A stretch of DNA of 64,000 nucleotides from Sphingomonas sp. dw_22 (GCF_018449795.1 NZ_JAAVVE010000008.1:62001-126000), one strand, 5' to 3'. Counted from the stretch's first letter, positions 44,651 through 54,372 are shown. Program-made: numbers and translations. The notes: a model not told the origin generated them from the sequence alone.

Positions 44651-45712
44651 ATGGCGACTTATACCATCCTGGTCACCGGCGGCTCGGGCTTTGTCGGCGG
44701 CCATGTGATCCTCCAGTTGCTGGCCCAGGGCCACCGGGTCCGCACGACCGTCCGCAACCTGGATCGCGAGGCGGAGGTGCGCGAGACGTTCCGTCGCGCC
44801 GGAGCCGATGCGGGCGACCGTCTCGCCTTCTTCGCCGCCGATCTGGAAAGGGACGAAGGCTGGGACGAGGCCGCGCTCGGCTGCGACCATGTCCAGCACG
44901 TCGCCTCGCCCTTCCCGCCCGTGCAGCCCAGGGACGAGAACGAACTGATCCGTCCGGCACGCGAGGGCACGCTCCGGGTGCTCCGCGCCGCGCGCGATGC
45001 GGGCGTACGGCGCGCTGTCGTCACTTCCTCGTTCGCCGCGATCGGCTATGGCCACGGCCAGCGCGCGACGCCCTATACCGAAGCGGACTGGACCGATCCC
45101 GACGGCCCCGCCGTCCAGCCCTATATGAAGTCCAAGACGCTGGCCGAACGCGCTGCCTGGGACTTCATCGCTCGCGAGGGTGGAGGAATGGAGCTGGCGG
45201 TGGTCAATCCGGTCGGCATATTCGGGCCCGCGCTGAACGGCGATCTCTCGACCTCGATCTGGCTGGTCAAGGCGATGCTGGAAGGCAGGATGCCGGGCAC
45301 GCCGCGCCTCTATCTCGGGGTCGTCGATGTGCGCGACGTCGCCAATCTCCAGCTACGCGCGATGACCGATCCGAGGGCCAGCGGCGAGCGCTTCCTGGCG
45401 GTGGCGGGCGAATCCATGTCGTTCCACGAGATCGCGATGGTGCTGCGCGCGCATCTCGGCCAGGCTGCGGCGAGAGTGCCCCGGCACCAGCTTCCCGACT
45501 GGGTGATCCGGCTGCTCGCGGTTTTCAATCCGCTCGCACGCGAGGCGGTGCCGCGCCTGGGCATCAAGGCAAGCGCGAGCAATGCGAAGGCCCGGGAAGT
45601 ACTCGGCTGGACCCCGCGTCCGACCGAAGAGGCGATCCTGGCGACCGCGCGGAGCCTGATCGATCCGGAGCAGATCAGGTCCGCCGGATCCCCTCCCCCA
45701 TCCCCGGCCTGA
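44651..45712 (+). CDS. NAD-dependent epimerase/dihydroflavonol-reductase-like SDR
   Basis: A 353-residue extended SDR. The cofactor motif is [12 protein letters not shown] (residues 8-19), and the active-site Tyr-x3-Lys is [22 protein letters not shown] and [15 protein letters not shown] match aldehyde/dihydroflavonol reductase-like proteins. It probably reduces an aldehyde or ketone with NADPH; the substrate is unknown. It is divergent from clpP, and its last 38 bases overlap a convergent membrane protein gene. Confidence 0.9.
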   Translation: MATYTILVTGGSGFVGGHVILQLLAQGHRVRTTVRNLDREAEVRETFRRAGADAGDRLAFFAADLERDEGWDEAALGCDHVQHVASPFPPVQPRDENELIRPAREGTLRVLRAARDAGVRRAVVTSSFAAIGYGHGQRATPYTEADWTDPDGPAVQPYMKSKTLAERAAWDFIAREGGGMELAVVNPVGIFGPALNGDLSTSIWLVKAMLEGRMPGTPRLYLGVVDVRDVANLQLRAMTDPRASGERFLAVAGESMSFHEIAMVLRAHLGQAAARVPRHQLPDWVIRLLAVFNPLAREAVPRLGIKASASNAKAREVLGWTPRPTEEAILATARSLIDPEQIRSAGSPPPSPA

Positions 45713-47144
45713 AGAGCCAGAAAAAGACCAGCAGCACCGCGACGGGAATCGCGATCGCGATGCCGAAGGGAAGCCCGATATGCACCAGGAACATCTGGCT
45801 GTTCCCGGCGAACAGATCGGGAAAGATATGCCCGGTGAGCATCGGCAACCCGTCATTCTGCGCCCGCACATTTATCAGGGCGCACAAGGGAACCACGATC
45901 AGGCTGTAGATGCCCGTCACGATCGTCAGCATGCGAAGCGGCCGCGAGAAGTCGCGATAAGCGAGTGCCAGACCGAAGACGAGGAGCGGCAAGGACGGCG
46001 TGACATGGCGCGGCCCCGTCGACCAGCCGCCGTCCCAATAGAAATAGCCGGAATTGACCAGAAAATAATAGGTCGCGATCAGCAGGGCCAGCAGCCCGAC
46101 ATAGCGATAGGCCGGCTTCCATAGCAGCGTGACACATCCATAGACCGCGAGCGCCAGGACCGGAGAGAGCCATAGGATACCGCGATAGGTACCGAAGATG
46201 AGCGCGCCCAGAACCGCGGGATCGGGCGCCGATATGCCGAAGAACCCCGTCTTCATCCCCTCCCATCCGTCAAGGGAGCTGTAACCGAGATGGAAGGGCG
46301 ATCCGAAAGCGCCCCAATTGTACAGGAGCAGCGCGGCAAGGGGCAGCACCCCACCCGCCGCGAGCCGCAGCGCGCCCTCCAGGAAGCGGTGCGCTCCCCC
46401 CGAACGGATATCGCGCGTAGCCAGCAGCAATCCGATGCCCGCCGCGGCAGGCGCGGCCAGGAACTCCACGCAAATCGCGAGCGCCAGGACGAAGCCGGCC
46501 AGAACCATACCCCACGCATCGACACGCCGGGAGCGCCCGGTCGACCAATATTGCGCGAAGCCGATGAAAAGCAGCGCCGCGGCGGTCGCATGGCCGAACA
46601 CCACCGTCGACCAGAACAGAAAGGGCGTGCCGAAGGCGAAGATCAGCGTGGCGGATCTGGCGACGCCCGCCTCCACGCCCGCCCGGAGCGCACTGGAGTA
46701 GAAGAGCACCACCGCGATGGCGCTGAGCGGAATCAAGGCACCGAACAAACAAGCGAAGGCGGAAGCGAAATAGCGCGGCGTGCGCTTGTTGTCGGGCGAT
46801 ACCAGCGCATCGCTCTGCCCCGCCAGATCGAGTCCCAGATTGGCGATCCACACCACCGGCGTGCAGATCAGGCTGACGCCCGGCGCCTTGTCGCAATAAT
46901 AATGCCCCTTGAAGAAGGCCCGGTCCTTTTCGAACGCCGCGATCTCGTCGATCGTCAGCGTGCCATGGGCCACGATCGAATGGGTGAGCCCGATGCGCGT
47001 CATTACGTTGGGAGCGGTGGGCGAAATGGTGCACCAGGCCGCGAAGAATGCGAAGACGAGCGGCAGCAGGAGCAGCTTGAGGGAAATGCCTTTCCACTCG
47101 AGACGATCGACCCAATTCGTGACACTTCGCATGAACGCCCCCAT
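45675..47144 (-). CDS. Large polytopic membrane protein, GT-C-like
   Basis: A 489-residue protein with about eleven hydrophobic segments. After the first helix comes a large extracytoplasmic loop (about 45-105) with acidic residues (SIVAHGTLTIDEIAAFEKDRAFFKGHYYCDKAPG), the layout of membrane glycosyltransferases using polyprenyl-linked sugars. YFYWDGGWSTGPRHVTPSLP is another likely loop motif. A GT-C fold is inferred from topology only. It overlaps the convergent SDR gene by 38 bases. It may act with the polyprenyl-phosphate glycosyltransferase gene at 47409. An alternative start is Met5. Confidence 0.75.
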   Translation of the reverse strand: MGAFMRSVTNWVDRLEWKGISLKLLLLPLVFAFFAAWCTISPTAPNVMTRIGLTHSIVAHGTLTIDEIAAFEKDRAFFKGHYYCDKAPGVSLICTPVVWIANLGLDLAGQSDALVSPDNKRTPRYFASAFACLFGALIPLSAIAVVLFYSSALRAGVEAGVARSATLIFAFGTPFLFWSTVVFGHATAAALLFIGFAQYWSTGRSRRVDAWGMVLAGFVLALAICVEFLAAPAAAGIGLLLATRDIRSGGAHRFLEGALRLAAGGVLPLAALLLYNWGAFGSPFHLGYSSLDGWEGMKTGFFGISAPDPAVLGALIFGTYRGILWLSPVLALAVYGCVTLLWKPAYRYVGLLALLIATYYFLVNSGYFYWDGGWSTGPRHVTPSLPLLVFGLALAYRDFSRPLRMLTIVTGIYSLIVVPLCALINVRAQNDGLPMLTGHIFPDLFAGNSQMFLVHIGLPFGIAIAIPVAVLLVFFWLFRPGMGEGIRRT

Positions 47145-47408
47145 CGACCCGTGACTTCCCGAATCCGGGCACGCTGTCCCGGCCCTTCAGATCTTCGGGG
47201 GCACCAGCACGACGAGCCCAGGCCGAACGACTTCACAGCGCACCGGAGCTGCGGTCCATCGATGCCAATCTTCCCCCGAAGGATCAGCGCCGGAAAACGG
47301 TTCCGAGTCCCCAACCATCCGAGGCTATCCTAGCCACGAACGCAGCAACAATCAGCCAAATGTAAAGACCCCGGCTGTTTCCGGATGGGACGAAATCCCA
47401 TTCGCCCA

Positions 47409-48338
47409 TCAATCCAGCACCGGAGCGGGCTGGGCCAGATAGGCCAGCCGCCGCATCTCGCGCCTGCCGCGCACGACCGTATCGAGGATCAATCCGGTGA
47501 AGAGATTGAGGAACACCAGGATCATCAGCCCGGTCGCCAGGATCGCGGTGGGAAAGCGCGGCACCAGACCCGTATCGACATAAGTGAGGATCAACGGCAC
47601 CGCGAGCGCGAGCGCGACCAGCGCGAACGCGGCGGCGATCACGCCGAAGAACAGCATCGGCCGTTCGAACCGGTAGAGCGCGGTGATGGTCCGCGCGATG
47701 CGGAAACCGTCGCGATAGGTGCTCAGCTTGGATTCCGAGCCCTCGGGCCGTGCGAAATAGCGCGTCTCGATCTCGCCGACCGGCATCTTCAGCTCCAGCG
47801 CATGGACGCTGATCTCGGTCTCGATCTCGAAACCCGCAGAAAGCACTGGAAAGCTCTTCACGAAACGGCGCGAGAAGACGCGGTAGCCGGAGAAGATGTC
47901 GCTGAAACTGCGGCCGAACAGGCGCGCCAGGATGCCGGTCAGCGCGCGGTTGCCGAAGCGATGGCCGCGGCGATAGGCGGCGGTCTCCTGTTCGATCCGC
48001 GCACCCACCACCATGTCGAGCCCCTCGTCGAGCAGCCGCCGGACCATCTCGGGCGCGACGCTCGCATCATAGGTCGCGTCGCCATCCGCCATCACATAGA
48101 TATCGGCGTCCACATCGGCGAACATGCGCCGCACGACATTGCCCTTGCCCTGCATCCGCTCGGTGCGGACCACGGCACCAGCACCGCGAGCCACCTCCAC
48201 CGTGCGATCCCGGCTGTTGTTGTCATAGACATAGATGACCGCGCCGGGCAGCGCGGCACGAAAACCGGCGATCGTCTGCGCGATCGCGGCTTCCTCGTTA
48301 TAGCAGGGCAGAAGGACCGCAACGGTGGGATTCATCAT
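47409..48338 (-). CDS. Glycosyltransferase family 2, polyprenyl-phosphate type
   Basis: A 309-residue membrane-associated transferase. The GT-A region begins VAVLLPCYNEEAAIAQTI and the nucleotide/metal motif is YVMADGDATYD. The segment GRSFSDIFSGYRVFSRRFVKSFP is typical of dolichol-phosphate mannosyltransferase-like enzymes. Two C-terminal helices (about 228-255 and 265-285) anchor it. It likely charges a lipid carrier with a sugar for a GT-C enzyme, perhaps the membrane protein encoded downstream. Two ATGs in tandem mark the start; 48338 is the first. Confidence 0.88.
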   Translation of the reverse strand: MMNPTVAVLLPCYNEEAAIAQTIAGFRAALPGAVIYVYDNNSRDRTVEVARGAGAVVRTERMQGKGNVVRRMFADVDADIYVMADGDATYDASVAPEMVRRLLDEGLDMVVGARIEQETAAYRRGHRFGNRALTGILARLFGRSFSDIFSGYRVFSRRFVKSFPVLSAGFEIETEISVHALELKMPVGEIETRYFARPEGSESKLSTYRDGFRIARTITALYRFERPMLFFGVIAAAFALVALALAVPLILTYVDTGLVPRFPTAILATGLMILVFLNLFTGLILDTVVRGRREMRRLAYLAQPAPVLD

Positions 48339-48435
48339 CTCGACATAGGGCCGAAACGACCGTGGTTCGATAGTTTTTATCTTCCCCTCCAGCATGCGCC
48401 ATGCTGATCTGCGTCCGGGGCAAAAGGGGGAAGCA

Positions 48436-49029
48436 ATGGAAAGACGCAGCCTGCGGGTATTGACGCTCGTCCTGAGCGCGATGATCGTTCTCGACGCGCT
48501 GGCGGTGCCGGTCATCCTGCTGGCCGCGCTGGCATTTCCGGAGGGCTATGCGGCCAACGTCACGCCGATCGCGAACCAGCTCGATGTCGGCACCGTGATC
48601 TTCGGCCTGCTGACGATCGTCGTGTTCTGCCGATGGATCTATGTCGCGGGCAGGAACCTGGTCGAAGCAGGATATGACGATCTCGAATTCACGCCGGCTT
48701 CGCGGATCTGGTGGTTCCTGGTTCCGGTCGCCTGCCTGTTCAAGCCGTTCCAGGGCATGCGGGAACTGTGGAACGCCAGTCATGGCGAAACCCATTATGC
48801 CGAAGGCAGCGCTCTGGTCGCGACTTGGTGGGCGCTATGGCTGCTCGCCGGATTCGTCGGCTATGCGAGCAGGATGTTTTCGGGGCAGCCCGATTCGGGA
48901 ACCGCACCGTTCTGGATCCAGTCCGCCGTCGATGTGCCGCTGGCCGTCGTCGCGATCCTCATGCTCCGCCGGATTTCCGACGCGCAATCGCAATTGGCGG
49001 AACCGCAACTGGCCGAAGTCTTCGCCTGA
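48436..49029 (+). CDS. DUF4328-domain membrane protein
   Basis: A 197-residue protein with about five membrane segments (about 8-32, 50-70, 90-103, 127-145, 163-180). The amphipathic stretch FTPASRIWWFLVPVACLFKPFQGMRELW is the hallmark of DUF4328 proteins. Function is unknown; the family often has a WxxPxxxxxxP-type motif near a helix end, as seen here. GGGGGAAGC precedes the ATG. It is convergent with trigger factor, with a hairpin between the two. Confidence 0.88.
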   Translation: MERRSLRVLTLVLSAMIVLDALAVPVILLAALAFPEGYAANVTPIANQLDVGTVIFGLLTIVVFCRWIYVAGRNLVEAGYDDLEFTPASRIWWFLVPVACLFKPFQGMRELWNASHGETHYAEGSALVATWWALWLLAGFVGYASRMFSGQPDSGTAPFWIQSAVDVPLAVVAILMLRRISDAQSQLAEPQLAEVFA

Positions 49030-49043
49030 AACCCGCCTGATAG

Positions 49044-49076
49044 CGAAAGGGCCGGAGCTTTCGCCCCGGCCCTTCG
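49044..49076. terminator. Bidirectional hairpin between DUF4328 gene and tig
   Basis: CGAAAGGGCCGG-type arm (49044-49055) pairs with CCGGCCCTTCG (49066-49076), core 9 perfect pairs. It lies 15 bases after the DUF4328 stop and 7 after the tig stop on the other strand, serving both converging genes. Confidence 0.75.
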
Positions 49077-49082
49077 AAATCC

Positions 49083-50723
49083 TTACTCGGCGTCGGTCTT
49101 CTTCTTGGCCGGTGCCTTCTTGGCGGGCTTGGCGGGAGCCTCCTCGGCTTCCGCGGCCTCGGCCTTCTTCGCCGGTGCCTTCTTGGTGGCCGCCTTCTTC
49201 ACCGGCTCTGCCTCGACCAGCTCATCGCCCGGCGCGGCGGGCTCGATATCGGCCTTCTCGACCTTCTTGGCCCGGGTGGGCTTCTTCGCATCGGCCTCCC
49301 CGGCATCGGCATCGGCGTCCTTCTTGGCCGCCTTCTTCGCCTTGGGCTTGTGATTGTCGTGATCGTGGCTGTGCGTGCCGGTGTCGAAGCCCTCGTCGCT
49401 CTCGATCGCGGCTTCCAGCTCCTCGCGGGTCACTTCGCGGTCGCTGACCTCGGCCTTGTCGAACAGGAAGTCGACGACCTTGTCCTCGAACAGCGGCGCG
49501 CGGAGCTGGGCTGCGGCCATCGGCTCCTGCTGCAGATACTGCATGAAGCGCTGGCGATCCTCGGGGCCGTATTGCTGCGCGGCCTGGGCGACGAGGCGGT
49601 TCATTTCCTGCTGCGTCACTTCGATGCCGTTGGCGGTGCCGATCTCGGAGAGCAGCAGGCCCAGGCGCACGCGGCGCTCGGCGATCTTCAGATAATCGTC
49701 GCGCTCGCTCTCCAGCTCGGCCAGCGCCGCGGCCGGATCGGCCTCATGCTCGGTCTCGTGGACGAGCTGATGCCAGATCTGCTGGAACTCGGCATCGACC
49801 ATCGACGGCGGCACCGGGAAATCATGCCCCGCTGCGAGCTGATCGAGCAGCTTGCGCTTCATATAGGTGCGGGTCAGGCCGTTCAGCTGCTGCTCGATCT
49901 GGCCCTTCAGCAGACCGGTGAGCTGCTCCAGATCCTGCAGACCCAGCGCCTTGGCGAAATCGTCGTCGATCTTGGTCTCCCCGGCGGTCTTGACCGCGGT
50001 GATCTTGAGATCGAAGGTCGCGGGCTTGCCGGCCAGATCCTTGGCGCCGTAATCCTCCGGGAAGGTAACGCTGATCGTCTTCTCGTCGCCGGCCTTCACG
50101 CCGACGAGCTGCTCCTCGAAGCCCGGGATCAGGCGGCCGGTGCCGATCTCGACCGACATGTCGGTGCCGGTGCCGCCCTCGAAGGCGACGCCGTCCTCGG
50201 TCTTGCCGACGAAGTCCATCGTCACCTGGTCGCCCTCGGCCGCCTTGTGCTTGGCGGGAGCGTCTTCCCAGTTCTTCTGCTGGCCGGCGAGCTGCTGAAG
50301 CTGCTCGTTGACGGCGGCGTCATCGGCCGGAACGGTCAGGCGCTCGAGCTTCAGCCCGTCGATCGACGGCGTCGGCACATCGGGCAGCACTTCCAGCTCG
50401 ACCTTGATCTCGGCGTCCTTGCCGGCCTCGTAATCGCCCTCCAGGCTCACCGAAGGCTGCATCGCCGGACGCAGCTTGTGCTCGACGAGCAGCTGCTGGA
50501 TGCCTTCCTGGATCGAGCTATTGAGCGCGTCCTGCGCCAGCGCCTCGCCGTGCATCTTGCGCACCAGATTGGTGGGCACCTTGCCGGGACGGAAGCCGGG
50601 CATCTTCACCTGCGGCGCGACGCGCTTCACTTCGGCATCGACTCGCGAATCGATATCCTTCGCGGTGATCTTCAGCGTGTAGGCGCGCTTCAGGCCCTCG
50701 TTCAACGTCTCGACAGTCTGCAT
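49083..50723 (-). CDS. tig: Trigger factor with long Lys/Ala-rich tail
   Basis: A 546-residue ribosome-associated chaperone. The ribosome-binding segment is MPGFRPGKVPTNLVRKMHG (about 40-58), the FKBP-type PPIase domain is about 150-240 (GDQVTMDFVGKTEDG), and the C-terminal chaperone arms follow to about 440. Residues 449-546 form an extra tail, first His/Asp-rich (THSHDHDNHK) then histone-H1-like with repeated AKK, APAKK and PAKK units. Standard trigger factors have about 430-450 residues. The ATG is at 50723. It leads a same-strand tig-clpP-clpX-lon-hupB order. Confidence 0.96.
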   Translation of the reverse strand: MQTVETLNEGLKRAYTLKITAKDIDSRVDAEVKRVAPQVKMPGFRPGKVPTNLVRKMHGEALAQDALNSSIQEGIQQLLVEHKLRPAMQPSVSLEGDYEAGKDAEIKVELEVLPDVPTPSIDGLKLERLTVPADDAAVNEQLQQLAGQQKNWEDAPAKHKAAEGDQVTMDFVGKTEDGVAFEGGTGTDMSVEIGTGRLIPGFEEQLVGVKAGDEKTISVTFPEDYGAKDLAGKPATFDLKITAVKTAGETKIDDDFAKALGLQDLEQLTGLLKGQIEQQLNGLTRTYMKRKLLDQLAAGHDFPVPPSMVDAEFQQIWHQLVHETEHEADPAAALAELESERDDYLKIAERRVRLGLLLSEIGTANGIEVTQQEMNRLVAQAAQQYGPEDRQRFMQYLQQEPMAAAQLRAPLFEDKVVDFLFDKAEVSDREVTREELEAAIESDEGFDTGTHSHDHDNHKPKAKKAAKKDADADAGEADAKKPTRAKKVEKADIEPAAPGDELVEAEPVKKAATKKAPAKKAEAAEAEEAPAKPAKKAPAKKKTDAE

Positions 50724-50785
50724 TCCAAAGGCCTTCTAGCAAGAATCGGAAATTGCGGTGTTCCGCACATCAGCCGTGGCGAGAC

Positions 50786-50870
50786 TGGTGCGGGCGAAGG
50801 GAGTCGAACCCCCACATCTTTCGATACTGGAACCTAAATCCAGCGCGTCTACCAGTTCCGCCACGCCCGC
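50786..50870 (-). tRNA. tRNA-Leu (TAG)
   Basis: An 85-base class II tRNA with encoded CCA. The acceptor GCGGGCG pairs with CGCCCGC. The D arm GTGGCGGAACTGGTAGACGC is leucine-type. The anticodon stem CTGGA/TCCAG frames the loop TTTAGGT (TAG), followed by a long variable arm and a GGTTCGACTCC T arm. Confidence 0.96.
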
Positions 50871-50978
50871 AGGGGACACCGCCGGTCGGCGGGCTCTATA
50901 GCAGCAAGGGTCGCGGGGGCAAGTCACAAGCAACTTCGGCGCACGATCCGGCGTTGAGGCGGGAACAAGGAGCCATCC

Positions 50979-51158
50979 ATGCCCGTCGAACCTCCGATAC
51001 AGCCGACCATTCCGCCCCCCGAGACCGCGCCCCCGCCCATGCCGGGCCAGCCTGTCGCGCCGCCGCCCGAACTGGTTCCGCCCGCGCCCGATATCGATGT
51101 GCCCGCCCCGCACCCGGACAATGATCCCGGCATCGCGCCCGGACAGCCCATAGCATGA
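50979..51158 (+). CDS. Proline-rich 59-residue protein
   Basis: A small gene with a good ribosome site (AAGGAG at 50967-50972, 6 bases before ATG) between tRNA-Leu and a Crp-family regulator. The product has 24 prolines in 59 residues, arranged in PPP clusters separated by acidic and polar residues (ETAPPPMPG, VAPPPELVPPAP, DIDVPAPHPDND). It should be disordered or form polyproline II helix. No signal peptide or membrane segment is present. The regulator gene starts 40 bases later. Function is unknown. PPP clusters would require EF-P for translation. Confidence 0.6.
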   Translation: MPVEPPIQPTIPPPETAPPPMPGQPVAPPPELVPPAPDIDVPAPHPDNDPGIAPGQPIA

Positions 51159-51198
51159 CCGATTCGAAGGACTGTTTCCTGCCACACCTCGGGGGCCG

Positions 51199-51918
51199 AT
51201 GATCGCACAGCATCTGATGAAGCTTCGCCTGCGCGATGAGATAAGCGCGGAGGAAGAGGCGGCGATTCGCGACTGCATCAGCGAGGTGGTGGACTATCCC
51301 GCCGATCGCACGCTGGCCCGTCGCGGGGAGGAGCTGACCTATTCGACTCTCCTGCTCGAAGGATTCCTCTGCCGCTACAAGGATCTGCGCGACGGCCAGC
51401 GCCAGATCACCCATATCCACGTTCCCGGCGATTTCGCCGATCTCCACGGCTTCACGCTCAAGCATCTCGACCATTCGGTGATGACGCTCACGCCGTGCAG
51501 GATCGCCAAGGCGCCGCACGACCGGATCATGAAGATCACCGAGAATTATCCGCATCTGACGCGCGTCTTCTGGTTCTCGACCAATCTCGACGCCGCCATC
51601 CACCGCGAATGGGAAGTGTCGCTCGGCCGGCGGCGGGCGCTGGAGCGCACCGCGCACCTGTTCTGCGAGCTCCAGGTGCGGCTCCAGATCGTCGGCCTGG
51701 CGGACGAGACCGGCTATGCCTTCCCCCTCACCCAGACCGAGCTGGCCGAATGCCTGGGCCTCACTTCGGTCCATGTGAACCGCGTGCTGCGCGACCTGCG
51801 CGAACGCGGCATGATCGAATTCCGCGGCGGCCGCGTCTCGATCACCGACTTCAAGGCGCTGAAGGCCGTGGCGGAGTTCGATCCCGCCTATCTCTACATG
51901 GAGTTGCGCGAGCGCTAG
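51199..51918 (+). CDS. Crp/Fnr-family transcriptional regulator
   Basis: A 239-residue regulator with an N-terminal cyclic-nucleotide-like beta-barrel (about 25-130) and a C-terminal HTH (about 165-225: FPLTQTELAECLGLTSVHVNRVLRDLRERGMI). It has no N-terminal FNR Cys cluster, so it does not sense oxygen by an FeS cluster. The recognition helix reads SVHVNRVL and lacks the E-x-x-S-R contacts for TTGA half-sites, so it is probably not the regulator of the anaerobox at 41472. Its last 4 bases overlap the convergent cyclophilin gene. Confidence 0.92.
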   Translation: MIAQHLMKLRLRDEISAEEEAAIRDCISEVVDYPADRTLARRGEELTYSTLLLEGFLCRYKDLRDGQRQITHIHVPGDFADLHGFTLKHLDHSVMTLTPCRIAKAPHDRIMKITENYPHLTRVFWFSTNLDAAIHREWEVSLGRRRALERTAHLFCELQVRLQIVGLADETGYAFPLTQTELAECLGLTSVHVNRVLRDLRERGMIEFRGGRVSITDFKALKAVAEFDPAYLYMELRER

Positions 51919-52523
51919 AGCGGCAGCCGCCGCGCCGTCATGATCTTCACCGGCGCCAAGGGTATCTCGCCCTTGAACCCACCCTGCACGGTCTTGTCGG
52001 GCGAGACCGGCGCGTCGAATATCTTGAGGATCACGTCCATCCCCTCGACCACGCGGCCGAATGCGGCATAGCCGAGATTGTCGCCCGGCTTGGCCGGATC
52101 GGCGTCGAACGAAGGCTGGTCGCCCAGGCTGATCGTGAACTCGCCGCGCGCGCTTCCGGGCGCGAAACGGGCGGTGGAGATGGTGCCGTCCAGATGCTTG
52201 AGGCCGGTCTGCGTCGTCGGCTCATGCTTGATCGGCGGATAGATGCGCGCCGGCGCGTTCTGCACGCCGAACTGGACGAAGCCGAAATGGTCCGCGACCT
52301 TCACCGTGCGATAGAATTGCATCCCGTCGAGCCGCCTCGCATCGACATAGCGCAGGAAATTGCGCGCGGTGATCGGCGCCTTGCCCGTCTCCACCTCGAT
52401 CACGATCCGCCCCGCGCTGGTCTCCAGCGCGACGCGTGCCGTTGTTGGCGGCGCGGCCGGAGTCTGCGCGGCCGCCGGAAACGCCAGCAGCCCGGCAATC
52501 AGCAACAGCAATCCGCGCAGCAT
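51915..52523 (-). CDS. Periplasmic cyclophilin-type peptidylprolyl isomerase
   Basis: A 202-residue protein with a signal peptide (LRGLLLLIAGLLAFPAAA|QT). The cyclophilin core contains QFYRTVKVADHFGFVQFG and SARGEFTISLGDQPSFD, and FGRVVEGMDVI closes the domain. It should catalyse prolyl cis-trans isomerisation on exported proteins. Several active-site residues are altered from human cyclophilin A (FVQFG in place of MIQGG), as in many bacterial periplasmic members, so activity may be modest. Its start is 14 bases downstream of gatB on the same strand. Confidence 0.9.
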   Translation of the reverse strand: MLRGLLLLIAGLLAFPAAAQTPAAPPTTARVALETSAGRIVIEVETGKAPITARNFLRYVDARRLDGMQFYRTVKVADHFGFVQFGVQNAPARIYPPIKHEPTTQTGLKHLDGTISTARFAPGSARGEFTISLGDQPSFDADPAKPGDNLGYAAFGRVVEGMDVILKIFDAPVSPDKTVQGGFKGEIPLAPVKIMTARRLPL

Positions 52524-52537
52524 CCGTCCCTCCCCGC

Positions 52538-54049
52538 TCAGCCCAGCGCCTTCTTCAGCAGCTCGTTCACCACCGCAGGATTGGCCTTGCCGGCCATCGC
52601 CTTCATCGTCTGGCCGACGAAGAAGCCGAACAGCGCTTCCTTGCCGCCGCGATACTGTTCGAGCTGGTTCGGGTTCTTCGCCAGCACCTCGGCGATCACC
52701 GCCTCGATCGCGCCGGTGTCGCTGGTCTGCTTGAGCCCGCGTTCCTCGACGATCGCCGGGGCGCTCTGGCCGGTCTCCAGCATGATCTCGAACACCTGCT
52801 TGGCCAGCGGCCCCGAAAGCGTGCCGTCTGCCGCCAGCGCGAGCAGCTCGGCGCCCTGGATCGGGCTGACCGGGCTCTCATCGACGTCCTTGCCCAGCCG
52901 GTTGAGCGCGCCGTAGAGGTCCGAGATCAGCCAGTTGGCCGCCGCGCGCGCGACCTGGTTCTCGCCCTTGGCCTGGATCCGCGCGCTCTCCGCCAGCAGC
53001 GCCTCGAACCAGCGCGCCGTCTCCACATCGGCGGTCAGCACCGCGGCGTTGTAGGCGCTCAGCCCCAGATCGGTCTCGTAGCGGCGGCGCTTGGCGTCGG
53101 GCAGCTCGGGCAGGCTCTTCTCGCATGCGTCGAGAAAGGCGTCGTCCAGCTCCAGCGGCAGCAGGTCGGGATCGGGGAAATAGCGATAGTCGTGCGCATC
53201 CTCCTTGGAGCGCATCGAGCGGGTCTCGTTCCTGTCGGGATCGAACAGCCGCGTCTCCTGGACGATCCGCCCACCGCTCTCCAGCACCTCGACCTGGCGC
53301 CGCGCCTCATATTCGATCGTCGCCATCACGAAGCGCACCGAATTGACGTTCTTGGTCTCGGTCCGCGTGCCGAATTCGTCGCCGGGCTTGCGCACGCTGA
53401 CGTTCACGTCTGCGCGCATCGAGCCTTCTTCCATATTGCCGTCGCACGAGCCGACATAGCGCAGGATCGAACGCAGCTTCTTGACGTAAGCCCCTGCTTC
53501 GGCAGGCGAACGCATGTCCGGACGGCTGACGATCTCCATCAGCGCCACGCCCGCGCGATTGAGATCGACATAGGAGCGCGTCGGATGCTGGTCGTGCATC
53601 AGCTTGCCGGCATCCTGCTCGACATGGATGCGCTCGATGCCGATGGTCTTCACCTCGGCCTCGGGATCCTTCTCGTCCAGGCTGATCTCGATCCGGCCCT
53701 CGCCCACCAGCGGATGGTAGAGCTGGCTGATCTGATAGCCCTGCGGCAGATCGGCGTAGAAATAATTCTTGCGGTCGAAGCGCGACCATTTGTTGATGAC
53801 CGCGCCGATCGCCATGCCGGTGCGCACCGCCTGGCGGATGCATTCCTTGTTGGGCGTCGGCAGCATGCCCGGCATCGCCGCATCGATCAGCGAGACCTGG
53901 CTGTTGGGTTCGGCGCCGAACTCGGTCGCCGCGCCGGAGAACAGCTTGGCCTTGGACGTGACCTGGGCATGGACTTCGAGGCCGATCACGACCTCCCATT
54001 CGCCGGTGTCGCCCTGGATGCGGTAGCTGGAGGTGGAACTGGTCGCCAT
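52538..54049 (-). CDS. gatB: Aspartyl/glutamyl-tRNA(Asn/Gln) amidotransferase subunit B
   Basis: A 503-residue subunit that phosphorylates the mischarged aminoacyl-tRNA and binds the tRNA. The family signature is [17 protein letters not shown] ([22 protein letters not shown]), with [14 protein letters not shown] and the C-terminal YqeY-like tail domain ([14 protein letters not shown]). It works with GatA and GatC, encoded 5 kb away at 59035-60803. The usual contiguous gatCAB arrangement is interrupted here by a glycan gene island transcribed in the opposite direction. Confidence 0.97.
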   Translation of the reverse strand: MATSSTSSYRIQGDTGEWEVVIGLEVHAQVTSKAKLFSGAATEFGAEPNSQVSLIDAAMPGMLPTPNKECIRQAVRTGMAIGAVINKWSRFDRKNYFYADLPQGYQISQLYHPLVGEGRIEISLDEKDPEAEVKTIGIERIHVEQDAGKLMHDQHPTRSYVDLNRAGVALMEIVSRPDMRSPAEAGAYVKKLRSILRYVGSCDGNMEEGSMRADVNVSVRKPGDEFGTRTETKNVNSVRFVMATIEYEARRQVEVLESGGRIVQETRLFDPDRNETRSMRSKEDAHDYRYFPDPDLLPLELDDAFLDACEKSLPELPDAKRRRYETDLGLSAYNAAVLTADVETARWFEALLAESARIQAKGENQVARAAANWLISDLYGALNRLGKDVDESPVSPIQGAELLALAADGTLSGPLAKQVFEIMLETGQSAPAIVEERGLKQTSDTGAIEAVIAEVLAKNPNQLEQYRGGKEALFGFFVGQTMKAMAGKANPAVVNELLKKALG

Positions 54050-54372
54050 TGCTCTTCACGAAATAGGGATAGGGAGTTGGATCGCCTATCGCGCGTCGCC
54101 GAGGCAAGGTCCAGCGTGCAAATGCGCCCGGCAGCGACGCGCGGCAAGCCGCTGCGAATGGAGGGGTGAAGATTCGCCCGTACAATTGCCCCAACTGTCC
54201 CACGCTGCACCGCAATAGCGGCTTGCAGCTTTGATTCGCCCAGACTAGCAAAGCCGCATCTTTCGGTCGGCGCGGCGCATGTAATCCCGCCAGCATATGC
54301 CGAACGAAAGGACGTTAATCCTGTGGCGGCTAATCGCATTATTATTGAGCAGCACATCCGGGGGGATGCCTG
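54050..54372. other. 323-base divergent intergenic region
   Basis: No gene is convincing here. It carries the divergent promoters of gatB and the glycan operon, is more AT-rich close to the glycan operon (ATTATTATTGAG near 54340), and ends in GGGGGGA before the GT2 start. No dyad or riboswitch was recognised. Confidence 0.6.

Noticed and set aside
51199..51918. The Crp-family regulator as the FNR acting at the 41472 box
   Set aside because: It lacks the FNR cysteine cluster and the E-x-x-S-R recognition residues expected for TTGA half-sites.
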